This document shows positions 40,450 through 53,100 of a stretch of DNA of 64,000 nucleotides, in pieces. Every line of letters starts with the position of its first letter. The first letter of the stretch is position 1. The notes under the pieces were generated by a model that had not been told where the DNA came from, made no database searches, and saw only the letters and a program-made list of their open reading frames with translations. The DNA lies in contig CM050655.1 in NCBI GenBank assembly GCA_027574665.1, positions 15,309,170 through 15,373,169 on the forward strand, read 5' to 3'. The stretch is from Rhynochetos jubatus. Lineage: Eukaryota; Chordata; Aves; Eurypygiformes; Rhynochetidae. A program made the translations under genes and the position numbers.

Positions 40450-41579
40450 CAGTTGATTTTTTTTTCATATTTTAGCAAAGCTTTTGATAGTGTTTCTCAC
40501 AGTATCCTTCTGGACAAAATGTCGAGCATACAGTTAGAAAAGTCCATAATATGTTGGGTGAACAATTGGTTGACAGGTTGGGCTCAAAGAATTAGAACAA
40601 ATGGGGTTACATCAGGCTGGCAGCCAATCACTAGTGGGGTTCCCCAGGGCTGAAATTTAGGACCAGTGACCTTTTTTTTTTTTTTTAATTACCTGGACAC
40701 CAGAATTGAAGATACATTAAGCAAGTTTGCTAATGATATTAAACTAGCAGGAGCTGTGGACTCCCTTGAGGCTAGAGAGGCCTTACAGAGATCTGGATAG
40801 CCTAAAGAGCTGGGTAATCACCAACCATGTGAAATTTAACAAGAGCACAAGTGTAGGACTCTGTCTGTTTCTGGGCAATTCTGGTTATATGTACAAATTG
40901 GGTGATGAAAGGCTGGAGTGTAGCTCTGTGGAAAGACATCTTGAGGTTTGTGTTGATGGCAGGTCCTCTGCCAGCCAAATGGCCAACTATGTCCTGGAGT
41001 GCGTCAAGCACAGTGTAGTTAGCCAGTTAAGGAAGGTGCTTGTCCAACTTGCCACTGTGCTGCTGCAGCCCCACCTTGAGTCCTGGGTGCAATTTTTGGT
41101 GCCTCAATGCAAGGAGGACATGAAACTATTGGGATGTGTTCAGAGGAGGGTGACCAAGATGGTGAAAGGTCTCGAGGGCAAGACCTACAAAGAGTGGCTG
41201 AGGTCACTTGGCTTGTTCAGCTTGGGAAGGAGAAGGCTGAGGGGTGACCTCATTGCAGTCTACAGCTTCCTCAACAGGCAGTGGAGGGGAGGGGGTGAGC
41301 TTCTCTCTGGTGACAAGAACACAGGGCTCAAGGAAATGGAATGAAACTGCTTCAGGGGAAGTTCAGATTGGCCATTAAGAAAGGGCTTTTCACTGAGGGG
41401 GTGGTTAGTCACTGGAACAGGCTCCCCAGGGGCAGTGGTCATGGCACCAAGCTTGTCAGGAGCTTCTGGATGATACTCTCAGCCATATAATGTAGTTTCA
41501 GGTATTCTAGAGAGGAGGGGAATAAGATTAAGTGATCCTAAATGCTCCCTTTCATCTTGAGATATTCTATGATATTCTG
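40450..41579 (+). mobile_element. CR1: CR1 LINE, 5'-truncated, decayed reverse transcriptase
   Basis: This is a 1.1-kb copy of the non-LTR retrotransposon CR1, which copies itself by target-primed reverse transcription. Similarity starts inside the RT domain with FSKAFDSVSHSILLDKM (about 40480-40540) and continues to WVNNWL and TSGVPQG near 40653, where a TGA stop follows. After a T-rich run the frame resumes as LDTRIEDTLSKFANDIKL (40693-40746); the catalytic FADD box reads FAND at 40726-40737, so an essential Asp is lost. Another frame change near 40795 leads into DLDSLKSWVITNHVKFN, and the C-terminal region (VQRRVTKMVKGLEGKTY, LGLFSLGRRRLRGDLIAVY) stays open to about 41344. The 3' end keeps SHWNRLP-type coding remnants and stops at the ATTCTATGATATTCTG octamers. 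It lacks ORF1, the endonuclease and the N-terminal RT (a full element is about 4.5 kb), so it cannot move by itself. Confidence 0.96.
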
Positions 41580-44500
41580 GCAATTCCAGATTTAGTATAT
41601 TCCCATACTAAATACATTAAAAGTTTTACAAAATAGCCTGTTCTGAACATTTCCCTTTACAAAATCTCACTGTCAAATTCAAGCTGTATGCTTTATTAGT
41701 GCGTCGTTTTCGCATGGCAAGAATACTCTCGCAGCATTTCCAGGAAAATGAAGCATCTTTCTTTTCTGCAATATGCTATCATGTGATTTTCCAGTACTTA
41801 GAATGAGATGGGACTTTATCCCCTTTTATAGTCACTTTTCTTTCCTCAAACCATCTTGTGTTCTACTGAAAACTAGTGTCACCCTACTCTTTTTCTTAAT
41901 CACAAAGCATGTAATTGTGCCTGGAAACATACTTGGGTGCATAAGCAAGCTCTGTTTACATGTATTAATTAATGTGAAGTCTAATACCTGAACTGATGTT
42001 CAAGAAATTACTTAAGAAATTACAGGCAGTTTAGTTATGCTTTATGTGGTTTTCTAGGGTTTCCAAATGAATATCTCTCTAGGGATTGAGCTACAAGACA
42101 AGTATGTCTGTCTTTATTTTTCAGCTTGAATATTTGACATTAGCATTGATTACAATAAATCTTAATGTATTTTCATCTTGCCACAATAATGCAAGGGAGA
42201 GCAACATTACAGTGTCACCTGTCCATCATTAGACAAACCTGTGTTATTAGCAGTCAATTAAACAAATGTCTTGAGTTTCAGCTATACTTTGAAGGTTGGC
42301 CAACTATGAGTTTTATATTAACTGGAATAATGGGGTGTTTTTTGTGGTTCATTGTTAATTAAACTCAATTAAATACCTAATTCTTTTAAGTTAAAAAAGT
42401 ATGGATGAAATGGAAATTTATAGCGTTTGATATTGTTTTTAAGAAGGTAGTGCACTCCCAGCCATTTGGTAAATAATGCTAGACAGCTCCACCAGAAGCA
42501 GTTTACAAGCATTAAGCATGCCAAAGACAAGCTGTCAAGGGACTTGGCTGTTTCTGTCAGAAACTTTTCCCAAAGACTTTAACTTCTACTGCTTGGGAAG
42601 AGCTTTTAGTACCGAACTGGAAACTTTCAAGAGTGTGAATTAAATGTAATACAGTTAGCTATAATTCTATTTTTCTGGTATATAAATCATGACTAAGACT
42701 AGAAGAACCTGATAATGCCAAATACCCCAGTTTTTCTTCACTCATCTTAATCTCAGGGTCTTAATTTTTCAAGGGCCTAGAACTCCCAAGCGACAAACTT
42801 CAGCTTTTTTCTTGTTTTGACTGACAGTAGCAGTCTAAGTTACAATTTTTCCTTGTTAGATGTTAGTGAGGCACAGAACCAGCAGCAGCCCATCCACCAA
42901 CCTCTTTTTGACAAAAGCACCATTTGAATGCTAGAGTAATTTCTAAATCCACTTAGGAGTATTCAGATTGTGTTATGTGTACAAGAGAGAATATCCATTC
43001 AGTTTCATGTTTATACTGCAGTACAAAAAATATCCAAGAATAATAAAAACAGAAAATAGGCCTCTGGCTGTCAGAGAACAATAGGAGGGACATTTATACA
43101 GAATAGTATTTGTAGTTTCTAATAGAGTGAGGCCCAAAATTCTTATTTAAAAAACAAACAAACAAAAACCCCCAACCACATTAACAACAGTAACAACAAA
43201 ACCCACCCTTTTTGGATTTAATTCCTTGTTCTGTAAAAAGTAAGAAGGGCTGGGATCCTAATACAGGCAACAAAAAACCTCCCCAAAATGTGTATGACTG
43301 AAATATGTTTATTGAAGAATCTCAGAACACTTGTTGAGATAGTAAAGTACTAAAAGCTTGTATGGCATTCTTTATGTATGAATAACGTGATGTTCAAAGA
43401 GACTAAGGATACAATTCAAGTTACTGATTTTTATTTGTACTATTTTTTGTATTTGATTCTTGAGGGCAGCCTACCATGCTTTCCATTTCTGCTGCATTCA
43501 GGTAATATAGCTGAATGAATGGTTGCAAAATCCTATATATGAATGTCAGCCTCACAGAAATCTTGATTTGTGTCTTGATTTTCCTTCATTCCTGGTCTAT
43601 TTGAGTGAAACTTAACTGGCAAGTGGATTTTGCGAAGTCTACTGATATGCCACAAGCATGCTTTTTTTCTGGGTCAGGATGGGTTTGTTTGCTTCACTGA
43701 ATATATCCTTTTCCTTGTATCATGTATTTTAATCTGATTGGCATGTGATCAGCAAGCTTTTGATAAGCAAAAAGTATATACTAAGTACAAATATGCAGCT
43801 ACATACAAGGGGGTTTGGTCAGTAGTTTCACTGATGTTGATGAGGCAGACGCTACTCTTTTTTTTTTTTGTTTTTCATTAAATAGGACTTAATTGGTCTG
43901 ATGATGCTGATTCTAACCAGAAAACATAGCACTGAGGTGATTCCAATACTATTTAGCCTCACTTCTTTTCAATGGAAAGAAATGGTAGGGGGGATTTGTT
44001 TCAAATGACTGACCACTTCAAGATGTGGATATGAAACTGAAGTGAGCAGGTAGAGTCTCCAAGTAAGAACAATAGAGAAAAAATTACTGTGTAAGATACA
44101 AAAGAATCTGACAGGGCCCCCTTCACAGGGCAATCTTTGCTTCTTGGTTTGACAGCAATATCCCTGGGCTCCCACTGAGATGGCAAAAACTCCCAATATA
44201 GTAAGCCCTGTCAATTTAAATACAGCATCAGACTGTTTTGAATCCTTTTAACAGCATCCAGACACAGCAGCTGACATCATGCATTTCATTAGATGGTCTG
44301 ATGTTCTTTGAGTGATGTGCAAAGAGACTCTTGGCACTCAAAACTCATGAATTGGTCTGGGCTCCTTGTTCTATTCTGCACATGGACAGTATGGATACTT
44401 TGTTTCAATTTGTGACAAAGAGGAAATCTTCGCAGATACTTTGGCTCATACAGTTGTATTGACGAAGAACTTCAGTGATGTATATAATTATGTACATATT

Positions 44501-44871
44501 TGATGTCAGGAAGCTAGATGTAGACATCATATTATTTTGCATCCTTTTTCTTCCTTGTTAAATGAATGTAATTTTAGAGAAGGGCGCAAGATTGACAGCT
44601 GAGAAAACTGAAGGTCTCATACCACAATACAAATGTAATAAGGACACTGGAAGTGTATGCTGCTCAGTAACTGCTTCCGAGCAGCTCTGGCTCATGTTGA
44701 TGATTTGTAAGGTCTGAGGATGCTGTTAAAACATTGAGCATGACTACTTAAAGATTAGATACAGATGAGTACTATGTTCTACCAGAAAAACTTCGTTTGC
44801 CATCATTAATTTGCTTCATTCTTAAGAACTGGGTGGGAAGTTGTCCTATTTTAGGCTTTTTTCATAGCTGT
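41580..44871. other. Noncoding stretch
   Basis: No gene was recognised. An A/C-rich simple patch lies at about 43147-43205 (AAACAAACAAACAAAAACCCC and similar words), and a T run at about 43858-43869. Open frames near 43969-44214 have no recognisable domain. Confidence 0.5.
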
Positions 44872-45193
44872 TGAATTTTGGCCAGGAGGCACAATTGCTG
44901 GGTGTTGGCCAGCAGGTGGTGAGCAGTTTTATATTTGTTTTTCCCCCTTTTTCATTACTTGTTATTATTAGTATTTTCATTACATGTTTTTATTAGTTAT
45001 AGTAATAGCTTAGTATCATTATTAGTATTACTAGTTTAGTGTCTTTGTTTCTTCATTTTCAATTATTAAACTATTCTTATCTCAATCCACAAGTTCTATT
45101 ACCTTCTTCCTCTGATTCTCTTCCTCAGAGCGGGGAGGCGAGCAAGTGGCTGTGTGGTGCTTAGTTGCTGACTGTGGCTAAACCACCACAACA
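44872..45193 (+). mobile_element. Avian endogenous retrovirus LTR, 3' part (fossil)
   Basis: About 320 bp match the downstream part of an LTR family that is widespread in bird genomes. It has a GGTGGTGAGCAGTTTTAT block, then a T-rich stretch of TTATTATTAGTATT words, and an ATTAAA polyadenylation-type signal at 45065-45070. The CTTATCTCAATCCACAAGTTC block and the terminal GTGGTGCTTAGTTGCTGACT and GGCTAAACCACCACAACA follow. The order places the element on the plus strand, ending at the LTR 3' edge. No internal retroviral genes were seen on either side. Divergence from the family form as I remember it is substantial, suggesting an old insertion. The exact family name needs a repeat library; an ERVL-like class is my best guess. 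Confidence 0.82.
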
Positions 45194-48100
45194 TTTATTG
45201 CTGGGGGTTAGGATTACTTCTTTCTCTACACAACACAAACACACACACACATCATCTTCCACTTGTTTCTTGGATGCCATTGGACTTAAGGATTGAATCC
45301 ATCTGTTATGTTCTAACAGACTTTTAATTACATCCAAGTGGTTAATGCTAGAAAAACCATGTTAATATAGTGGAAAACCTAAATTTTTCTGTGAAATATA
45401 TGCCACAGTGGTAGGCACATGAATGTAGCAAGCCATAAAATTAACTATACTGCCTAGTACGGAGAGGCAGAAACTTGGTGAAAGTAAGCTTTGGAATTGC
45501 TTGTCTTCTGCGGACTAATATCAAATTAGAATTTTAAGGAGATATTTAAGGTATATCCACTGAGTGCAAGTGGTTTGAGTTATCTGTGGACAGCTCTTAA
45601 AGCCTTCACTGAGTCATTATTTGCATATAACATTCTATGCCATGCATGGAACAGTGAGTTGCTTGAGCCAGCCCTATAAGCTAAGTTCTCCTTGATGTTG
45701 TAAGACATGAAACGTAAAGAAAGATTTGTCTTTGTGATTCCTCTTTTCTCCTCCGTCCTTTATTACATTCTGCTACAAACTGACAATAGGTTTCTGAGAC
45801 TTTTTTTTATTTTAATTCAGACTATAGGATAAAGTTATTACCAATGTAATACTAATATTTGCATAATATGAGCCAATTAATAAAGCACTGCCTCAGGTGA
45901 AGTCAGGAATATGACTTTAGTGAATTAGATCTAGTGTAATTTGAGTTCTTCATATAATTGTTATGCAATTTAAAAATCGAATATTCCTGAATCATGGAGC
46001 TGCATCCCAACAGAGCACCCTTTCATCTATGAAGAATGATTAGTGAAGAAGGTAGGGTTTTTGTTAGCTTGTCAGTGACCACATATGGGCAGAGCAGGTG
46101 GTTGCTAGAGGCAATGAGGTATTTATTGAGCTTTTTATTGTGTGAATGATTTTTAAGCTGTGCTAGACAGGCAGATTTAAGCTTGCCTTGAGCTTTAAAT
46201 ATCCTTGAGCCTGGCAACAGTGGTGTTAACAGTTTTTGGAAGGCCAGCCTTGTCATAAATATTAGGAAAAACAAATAAGAAATTTTATAAGTCTTCAGAC
46301 ATGAACATACTAATTAGGGAGTCTTTTACCTTTATTTATAGTTTTCTTGTTGAATTACTGGAATTCTTTTTTTATTCAAATATGTATGTGATTAAAATGT
46401 GCAGCTCTTCCTCAGTTTCTCTTTGGATTCTATTAATGCTGTTTTCACAAAATGACCTGTCAAACATTTTCTGTAGAACTTAGTGTTATGGTACTCACCC
46501 TTTTTCCTTCTTTTACCGATGAGTTTTGCTGTGAGGATCAATACATGGTGGGGATAAAATAATTTATATAAGTCATTCTGGTTAGACTTTCAAGAAGTCT
46601 GCTAGCACAGTGAGTTAGATCCCTCTATTAAATTTTTGGCACATTTATTTTGGCAAAATAGGTTGTTTATATATTGGTAATAGAAGTCCTTTATGAGCTA
46701 ATAGATGGAAAGAATGGCAAAATGTCTTCCATATATTTTTTGTTAAAGTATGTAGGCATTTGAGACCTATTTATTTTTGTCAGTTAAATGCTTCTGAAAA
46801 ACCTACTCCTTTTTCTACTGAAATGCATATGTACATATGTGTGTCTGCTTTTTTGTGTGTATAAATATTTCATTATCAGTTAATAATTACACATATATTC
46901 TTTCTAATTATAAATATCTGTGCATTGGTTAATAGTCTCTAAATAATGAGATATTTCAATAATTTTTATAGGCTTGAAATTCTGAGGCAGCCTTTCACCA
47001 GTTTAATTTTGAAACATTCCCTGTTTTGCGTTCATTAAGCTAACTGTTATGAGTAAGAAAATTATCTTTTTTTTTTTTTCACTAATTTTTCTTTCTAAGG
47101 TCATGTGAGAACAGGAAGTAAGAGTCTGAAGTATTCCCCTTTGCCAGTCTGCTCCCACCTCACCACATGATGTTAGTTGTTCACATCAGATGTTTCAGGA
47201 GCACAGTGGAGATGATATTTAGTAATAAAACTCACAAATGACTGAATTAACTTGTCAAAGTGGAACATAACACCATCACTGAGGAAGCATGCATGTGTCA
47301 TTAAAGATACTACATTTTCATTAGCATTAAGAGAAGTTTTTTTAATAGGGACTACTGGCAAGTTGTCACAGTAAGTCAGACAGCACTGAATCTTTTTTTT
47401 TTTAATTCCTTGGGCTGAATTTACAGAAATATACATTTTTGAATTTACTAAAAATACAATATGGTAATTAGTAAGAGGAAGGTTTGGTATAGAAGTCATT
47501 GTGGTTTTCCTTCATTGCTCATTATAGCAGAATTGTCTTATTTCATGGAGCTTGGAAGACACAACATTCTGCATGGAGAATCAGCCTTGGACTTATTTGT
47601 GCTAATTGTAAAACGAAATCTAGCCAAAATGATTTATTTAATTACTAAAGTTTATGGAGCTCATTGGTCTGTGATCACTATTCTTATTAAAGTAAATACA
47701 TGTGCTTACCAGAGATGTACATTCTTAAGTTTAATAGGTTCCCAAAAATAGGACTTCTTACTAATGTGCTTACAGGATAAGCTTCAGGGCAGTGTTGTAT
47801 GTGCAGGCAGGTTAGGTTATGTCATCATTGCTTTGTTACTAAATTGTTTGTTGACTGATCTACTTTGCAGTGATGTCCCACAAGTCTTCCTGAAAGACGT
47901 AAATAATTTTTTTCTTTTCCTTTTAAAGTAGTTTCACTACTTTCTTAGCAAACTGAATATCCGGTGCAAAGACCACAGTCATTCAAAAGAAGTATCAGAC
48001 ATGTTATTGCTGTTTGCTTTAGTGCATGGAGAAATCAAGAACTGCGGTTGTGCTAGGGTTTAATCACGTCATACTTTGCAGTGTTGAAAGTATCCTGATA

Positions 48101-49920
48101 ATCAATAAGTATCTTCAGTCTTATCATTTCTAAGGGGAAAAGAACAGAATTCTGGGATACTTTCAAAAGAATCAGGGAGATTTCCCCTTATGTTTCTGTT
48201 GATCTGGTAGTGTTTCCCACTAAGCACTTGTTAGCTCACCAGACACAATGAATTTCCTGACACATTTCATGACAGGTAGTGAACCAGACAGATGCACTAG
48301 GGGATGAAATGTTAAGTTAGTAGAATAGCATCTGCAGGAAGCCATATTTATTAGTTCTTCACAGCCTGAAGCACTTCTGGGCATTGCTTTCCCACAAAGC
48401 GCTGTTTCTTTTCCAATGTGCTCTCGTGTTTCACTCAAACTTATATAGCAGGATTTATTTCTGGATCATGTAGAGAGTTTTGGAAGGTGCAATGCTGAAC
48501 TTACAGGGGTAAGACAGATCTACAATCTGCCTCACACCCAGTTTTAATTGCTTGTGATTTATTCAAACCTCCAGGATCACAGAGTTCCGTTTTTGTGGAA
48601 TAGATTTTAGAAACTTTTTAGATATTATCATTGCTGTCATTTAAAGGCATGATATAATTTCTGTTCCCAGATAAAATACATTTTAAAGTTACTTTTTTCC
48701 CTGAGGGTCAGTGAGAGTGCAGTTTGCATTCCATGTTCCCTAATTCTCTCAAGTACTTTGTTGCTATTCCTTTGTTCTTGAGCACCCAGATAAATGGGGT
48801 GTGATAAGGAAAAAGACTATGACATAAAGGTAAGAACAAAAGTACAAAAGAAGGAAATCCTTTAGAGTACATAAAATTCACCATTTTGCTTGTCAGAATT
48901 TGCATATAAATAGAACTATTCATTATAAAGCTTGACATTTGTGAGATAGGATTTAAGACATATTTGGAATGGGTAAGAGATGTTGCAACCTGGCTCCTTT
49001 TAGGCTTGAAATTCTTAATGGAGTTCAAAACTGTTAATTTCCGAACACTAAATTGCAAACGAAGAGCCAAAAATGATCTCATTGATGCTAGCTGACTAAA
49101 CCAAAATGTGACACTAAATGGAATGCACTGAAAAATGAATATCTATACACTTCAATATTTCTGTTGGCTGTCAGGGTTTGTTAATGTGACTATATGAAAA
49201 GTCCATCTACTTCCTATGATAGGTCTAATGGACATCTTTGTGAAATTGTAGTGACAGGCAGAGAAAAAACAAGGAACAAGAGGATAATTTCATGACTTCT
49301 GTCTTTTTAGGACCTAATCCAAACCCAGTGACATCAGTGGAAAGTCTTCTACTGAGCACATTGGTCTCTAAGTGAAGTCTTTAATTCTTAAATGTAAATA
49401 GTGTGTTAGCCAATTCAGGTGTTACACAGTGTAAGGAGAAGCTTTATATGGAGCAAGGAGTACTTTATGCTGTAGTTTTGGGCTTTTTTAAGCTTTTGCT
49501 GTCTTTTGAACACATTGTACCTCAGAACTACCAAGGCAGCTTGGGAAGATATGAAAGAAGGTTGTAGATAGACTGCATCAATGGATGAACTTTGAGAGGA
49601 AGTAAGAATTTCATGGAACTAAGGTTGTTTCAAACCAAAGCTTGATAAGACAGATGAGCACTGAGAAAAAGGCAAATTATTTTACTGGCAACCACATCAC
49701 TCTCACTAGTGCAAATTCTGGTTGTGTACCAAAGAAATACTAACAGAGGTTTGCATGTTAGTAAGGATTTCACCTTGCTCATCAGTCTTGCCAGATACAC
49801 ACACATATATGTGATTTGGTTGTGAAAATGATTGATAATTGCTTCTAGTACAGTAAAGAAAAATATTGAATGGCTTCAAACAATGTGTTTAAAATAGTAT
49901 GTTGAAATAGTATATTTATA
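45194..49920. other. Noncoding stretch
   Basis: No gene was recognised. A short CA repeat lies at about 45237-45250. Open frames at 47173-47499, 47461-47751 and 48708-49082 lack any recognisable domain; the first of these crosses a T/A run near 47393-47403. A regulatory-looking motif pair near 45610 is listed separately. Confidence 0.5.
45610..45626. promoter_or_regulatory. Candidate AP-1 plus POU octamer motif pair
   Basis: A consensus AP-1 word TGAGTCA (45610-45616) is followed two bases later by the consensus octamer ATTTGCAT (45619-45626). Both are exact. Two perfect 7-8 bp motifs this close together are uncommon by chance, but the whole window is long, so chance is not excluded. There is no gene in view to assign it to. 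Confidence 0.22.
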
Positions 49921-50182
49921 GACAGGACTAGGAGCAGTAGCCATAAACTGGAAAACAGAAGGTTCTACGTGAATGTGAGGAAACCCTTCTTCCCTGTGAG
50001 GGTGACAGAGCACTGGGGCAGGCTGCCCAGAGAGGTGGTGGAGTCTCCTTCCCTGGAGACTTTCCAAAGCCACCTGGACTTGCTCCTGTGTGATCTGCTC
50101 TAGGTGATCCTGCTCTGGCAGGGGGGTTGGACTAGATGATCTCTGGAGGTCCCTTCCAACCCCTACCACTCTGTGAATCATT
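49921..50182 (+). mobile_element. CR1: CR1 LINE 3' end with intact C-terminal codons
   Basis: This is a 5'-truncated CR1 copy. In the plus frame starting at 49921 the sequence is open for 60 codons. It reads DRTRSSSHKLENRRFYVNV and then VRVTEHWGRLPREVVESPSL (about 49996-50055), ending LLLCDLL and TAG at 50101-50103. This is the C-terminal tail of the CR1 ORF2 protein, after the RT fold. It is followed by the usual CR1 3' untranslated block (GATCCTGCTCTGGCAGG, GGTTGGACTAGATGATCTCT, GGTCCCTTCCAACCCC) and a degenerate terminal octamer. The open frame and close match to the family form suggest that it is younger than the copy at 40.5 kb. It has no promoter, endonuclease or RT, so it is inert. Confidence 0.95.
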
Positions 50183-53100
50183 AAGGGGGACCTCTATTAA
50201 TTTGTATTTTGAATCAAGACTATATTATTAGTTCTGTGTGATTCTCAGTGATGTATACGTGAAGTTGCTCTGTAATGGACAACAGTTAAATGACTGAAGT
50301 AACTACAAGCCAACAGCATTGCATTTTTAATAAATCCAGGCATATGCACCTATTTAGTAAAGCTTATATATTATACATGGATGTTCAGTTTATTGCAAGA
50401 GATAGGCATTTGAATTTTCTCCTTCTGTTTAATTTATAAGGATTGCCTTGTGAGAGAACTGTTTAAAACTCTTCCAGTAGGTTTTACTTATCTCCTGAAA
50501 TACATCTTCAGTTGATTTTTCTCGAATGTGAAAATATATCCATGTATGCATAAAGAACGCATATCTCCATATATATGGAATAGTCTGTTTAACATATTTT
50601 GATTTAGCTTTTGAAGCAGAGGGCTGGATTTTGAAAGCAGCAATGGCTATTAATTCCAAAAGCATAAAAAAATACACATAAAGACACTCTCCAAGCTGTT
50701 TTATTATAATAACAGGTACGATTGAAAAGGTGGCCTGAGTTCTAGTAGGGCGTGGTAGGTTCTTGTTTGCCTTGAGGAACCTGTGAAATGTGATGGACAC
50801 AGTATCAAGACAGATTTCTGCAGCTATCCCAATTTATTTTCTACGTAGGATGATAAGCCAAAATATCCACATCTGTGCTATTTGTTAATATGCTAAAAAA
50901 AATATGCAGCTGACTGTTAGCATAGTTGGTGTGGAGATTTCTAGCATAGTTTAAAAACACAGGCATAATTTCCAAGTCACCAGTGCCTCTCAACATCAGC
51001 TGTTTGACACTGACATGATAGTCCTATCTAATTTGCTGATTACCTTCTCAGTGCTTAAGAAGACAGAATATGAAATACCTTTCCTATATCTCTGTACACT
51101 TTGAGTTTGGGAATGGCAAAGCTAAAGTTTTCTTCCTATTTGGTTAGTGCTGTAAAAATTTACGCATTGACTTTACCCTAGAAAGAGTTCTCCACTTCCT
51201 TTCATTCATGTAATTAACCAACACCAATGTGGTCTTAGTGTGTCACTGAATGATGAGCTACTCAGAGTTGTTATGGCTAATGAACAGTGAGTGGTTGAGT
51301 GAGTGCTTATGTTATTCATTGCTGTTACACATTCAAAGTAATATTTCATTATTTTTCACTGTGCAACTAACGGATCTAGTGAAACACAGTTCCTATGGTA
51401 CATTTGTAAAACCCTTCTCACTGCAATATCTTCAGGAACTCCCTGCTTCCCTTTTGACCCCAAACTTAGACTCAGCTTTTTTCCATATCAGTGAAACTTT
51501 CCCAGCAGTTCTCTTTTCCATATATTACCCATTCCATATAATAGTCTCAATGCTAACTCATCCCTTTCCTCTTTGAACATTGGTTGTTGCCAGCAAAAAA
51601 ATTACTTTAGTAAAATTAATATACGTTTCAGATGATTACTTTTTTTGAATTCAAAACAGTGAGCTAGCCTGTTGCTATGCTTTTCAGGAATAATAAAGCC
51701 TTTTCTGAAGAAGCAACCTGAAGGTCAATATCTCTTGACAATCTAGTAGCCCACTCCGTATAGGTTGCTCCTGTCTGATTATCAGTGACCTCTACTGAGT
51801 ATTAAAGTACACTTCATCAGTTCTACTTGGAAGGACTTGCCTTGTTACTCTAATTTCTTCTGTAGTTCTGCATTCAACTTTATGTGTCTATGCAAGCACT
51901 GTGCAAACTTTCCGAAGTAGTTAGTCCTCAGTTATCGGTGCTTAGTTAAATCCAGTAGATGCAGGAATGTAAGTTAAGAGTTTTCTCCTTTATTTTTTTG
52001 TGGTATGCTGACAGACGGGGAAAACAACCTAACACTGAACCAGTGAGTTTGTTTCCATTTCTGAGTTTTCAACATGTTGACAATGCATTGTCCTTCATCA
52101 CTATAGTGAATGTATACTTTACTTTCACTAGAGATATACTATACTTTCACTAGAGATAGTGAAAGCAGGTACATTACACAGTGAAAGTGAGCTAATTAAT
52201 TAGTAGGTTTTGTCTATAAATAAAATAATATTATACACCCTTTAAAAATGGAGGACGTCATGTATTTTTCAAATAGTTTACTGAGGAATAAATGAGAAAA
52301 ATGATATCTTCATGGGTTTTGCTGACTGCTGGTAACAAAACAAAAGACTATTCCATTTTTCTTATTATATAATACTGAAGTAGCTCTGCTGTTTCTGGCT
52401 CTTCTGTTGCCTACAGAAATCAAATGTGTCAGTTCATCCGTCTTTATTGAGCTCTAATAATCTCCCTACTTTTTAAACTTTTACCTGTCAGCCTTACATA
52501 ATCTTCAAGAGTAAGGAGTTGTATTCTGCTTTCAAGACCTCATTTTTTAGAATATATGAATGATGGATTGTTTTAAGCTCAGAATACTTTACTGAAGAAG
52601 GCTTCACTTGAACACATATTTGTGGAAAGGCCATCCACAGCTGTGACAAATATGACTGTTTTATCATATGTCTAAGAAATTTTTTTTTTTTTCTTAAGAC
52701 ATAGATAATTAAATAAGTATCAAAGCAACTCTGGGCCAAACCGAAAACCATGATCTCTAGATAATTCACACCAGAAGATGACTAAAAAGAACACTGAATG
52801 TGATGTTAAAACTAAGTCTTTTGTTAATTGATACCTGATTTGTGAGCCTTGTACATTTAGGATGGGTAATTTTAAAACACTCGATTTTGTTTGCCATATA
52901 GTACCTTTGTAAAATGAGTACATTTTGTAATGCTGACCACATCACATGATCACAGTGTAAGCTCATAGGCCTGCTCATGACATTTTAAAAATTAAAATAC
53001 ATATTCTGTAGCTCAAAGATGAGAGGAAATAAAGGTACAGAGAAAAGGACATCTATGCTCTAAGGGGTATGTTGTGCAGAAAATTAATGATAGCTTTGTA

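Noticed and set aside
40802-41442. Three minus-strand open frames of 60-69 codons
   Set aside because: They are antisense shadows of the CR1 reverse transcriptase region.
48773-48827. Acceptor-like TTGTTCTTGAG and strong AAG|GTAAGA donor flanking about 47 bp
   Set aside because: All three plus-strand frames between them contain stops, so it cannot be a coding exon.
49876-50181. 101-codon minus-strand open frame
   Set aside because: It is the antisense of the CR1 tail; the real reading frame is on the plus strand.
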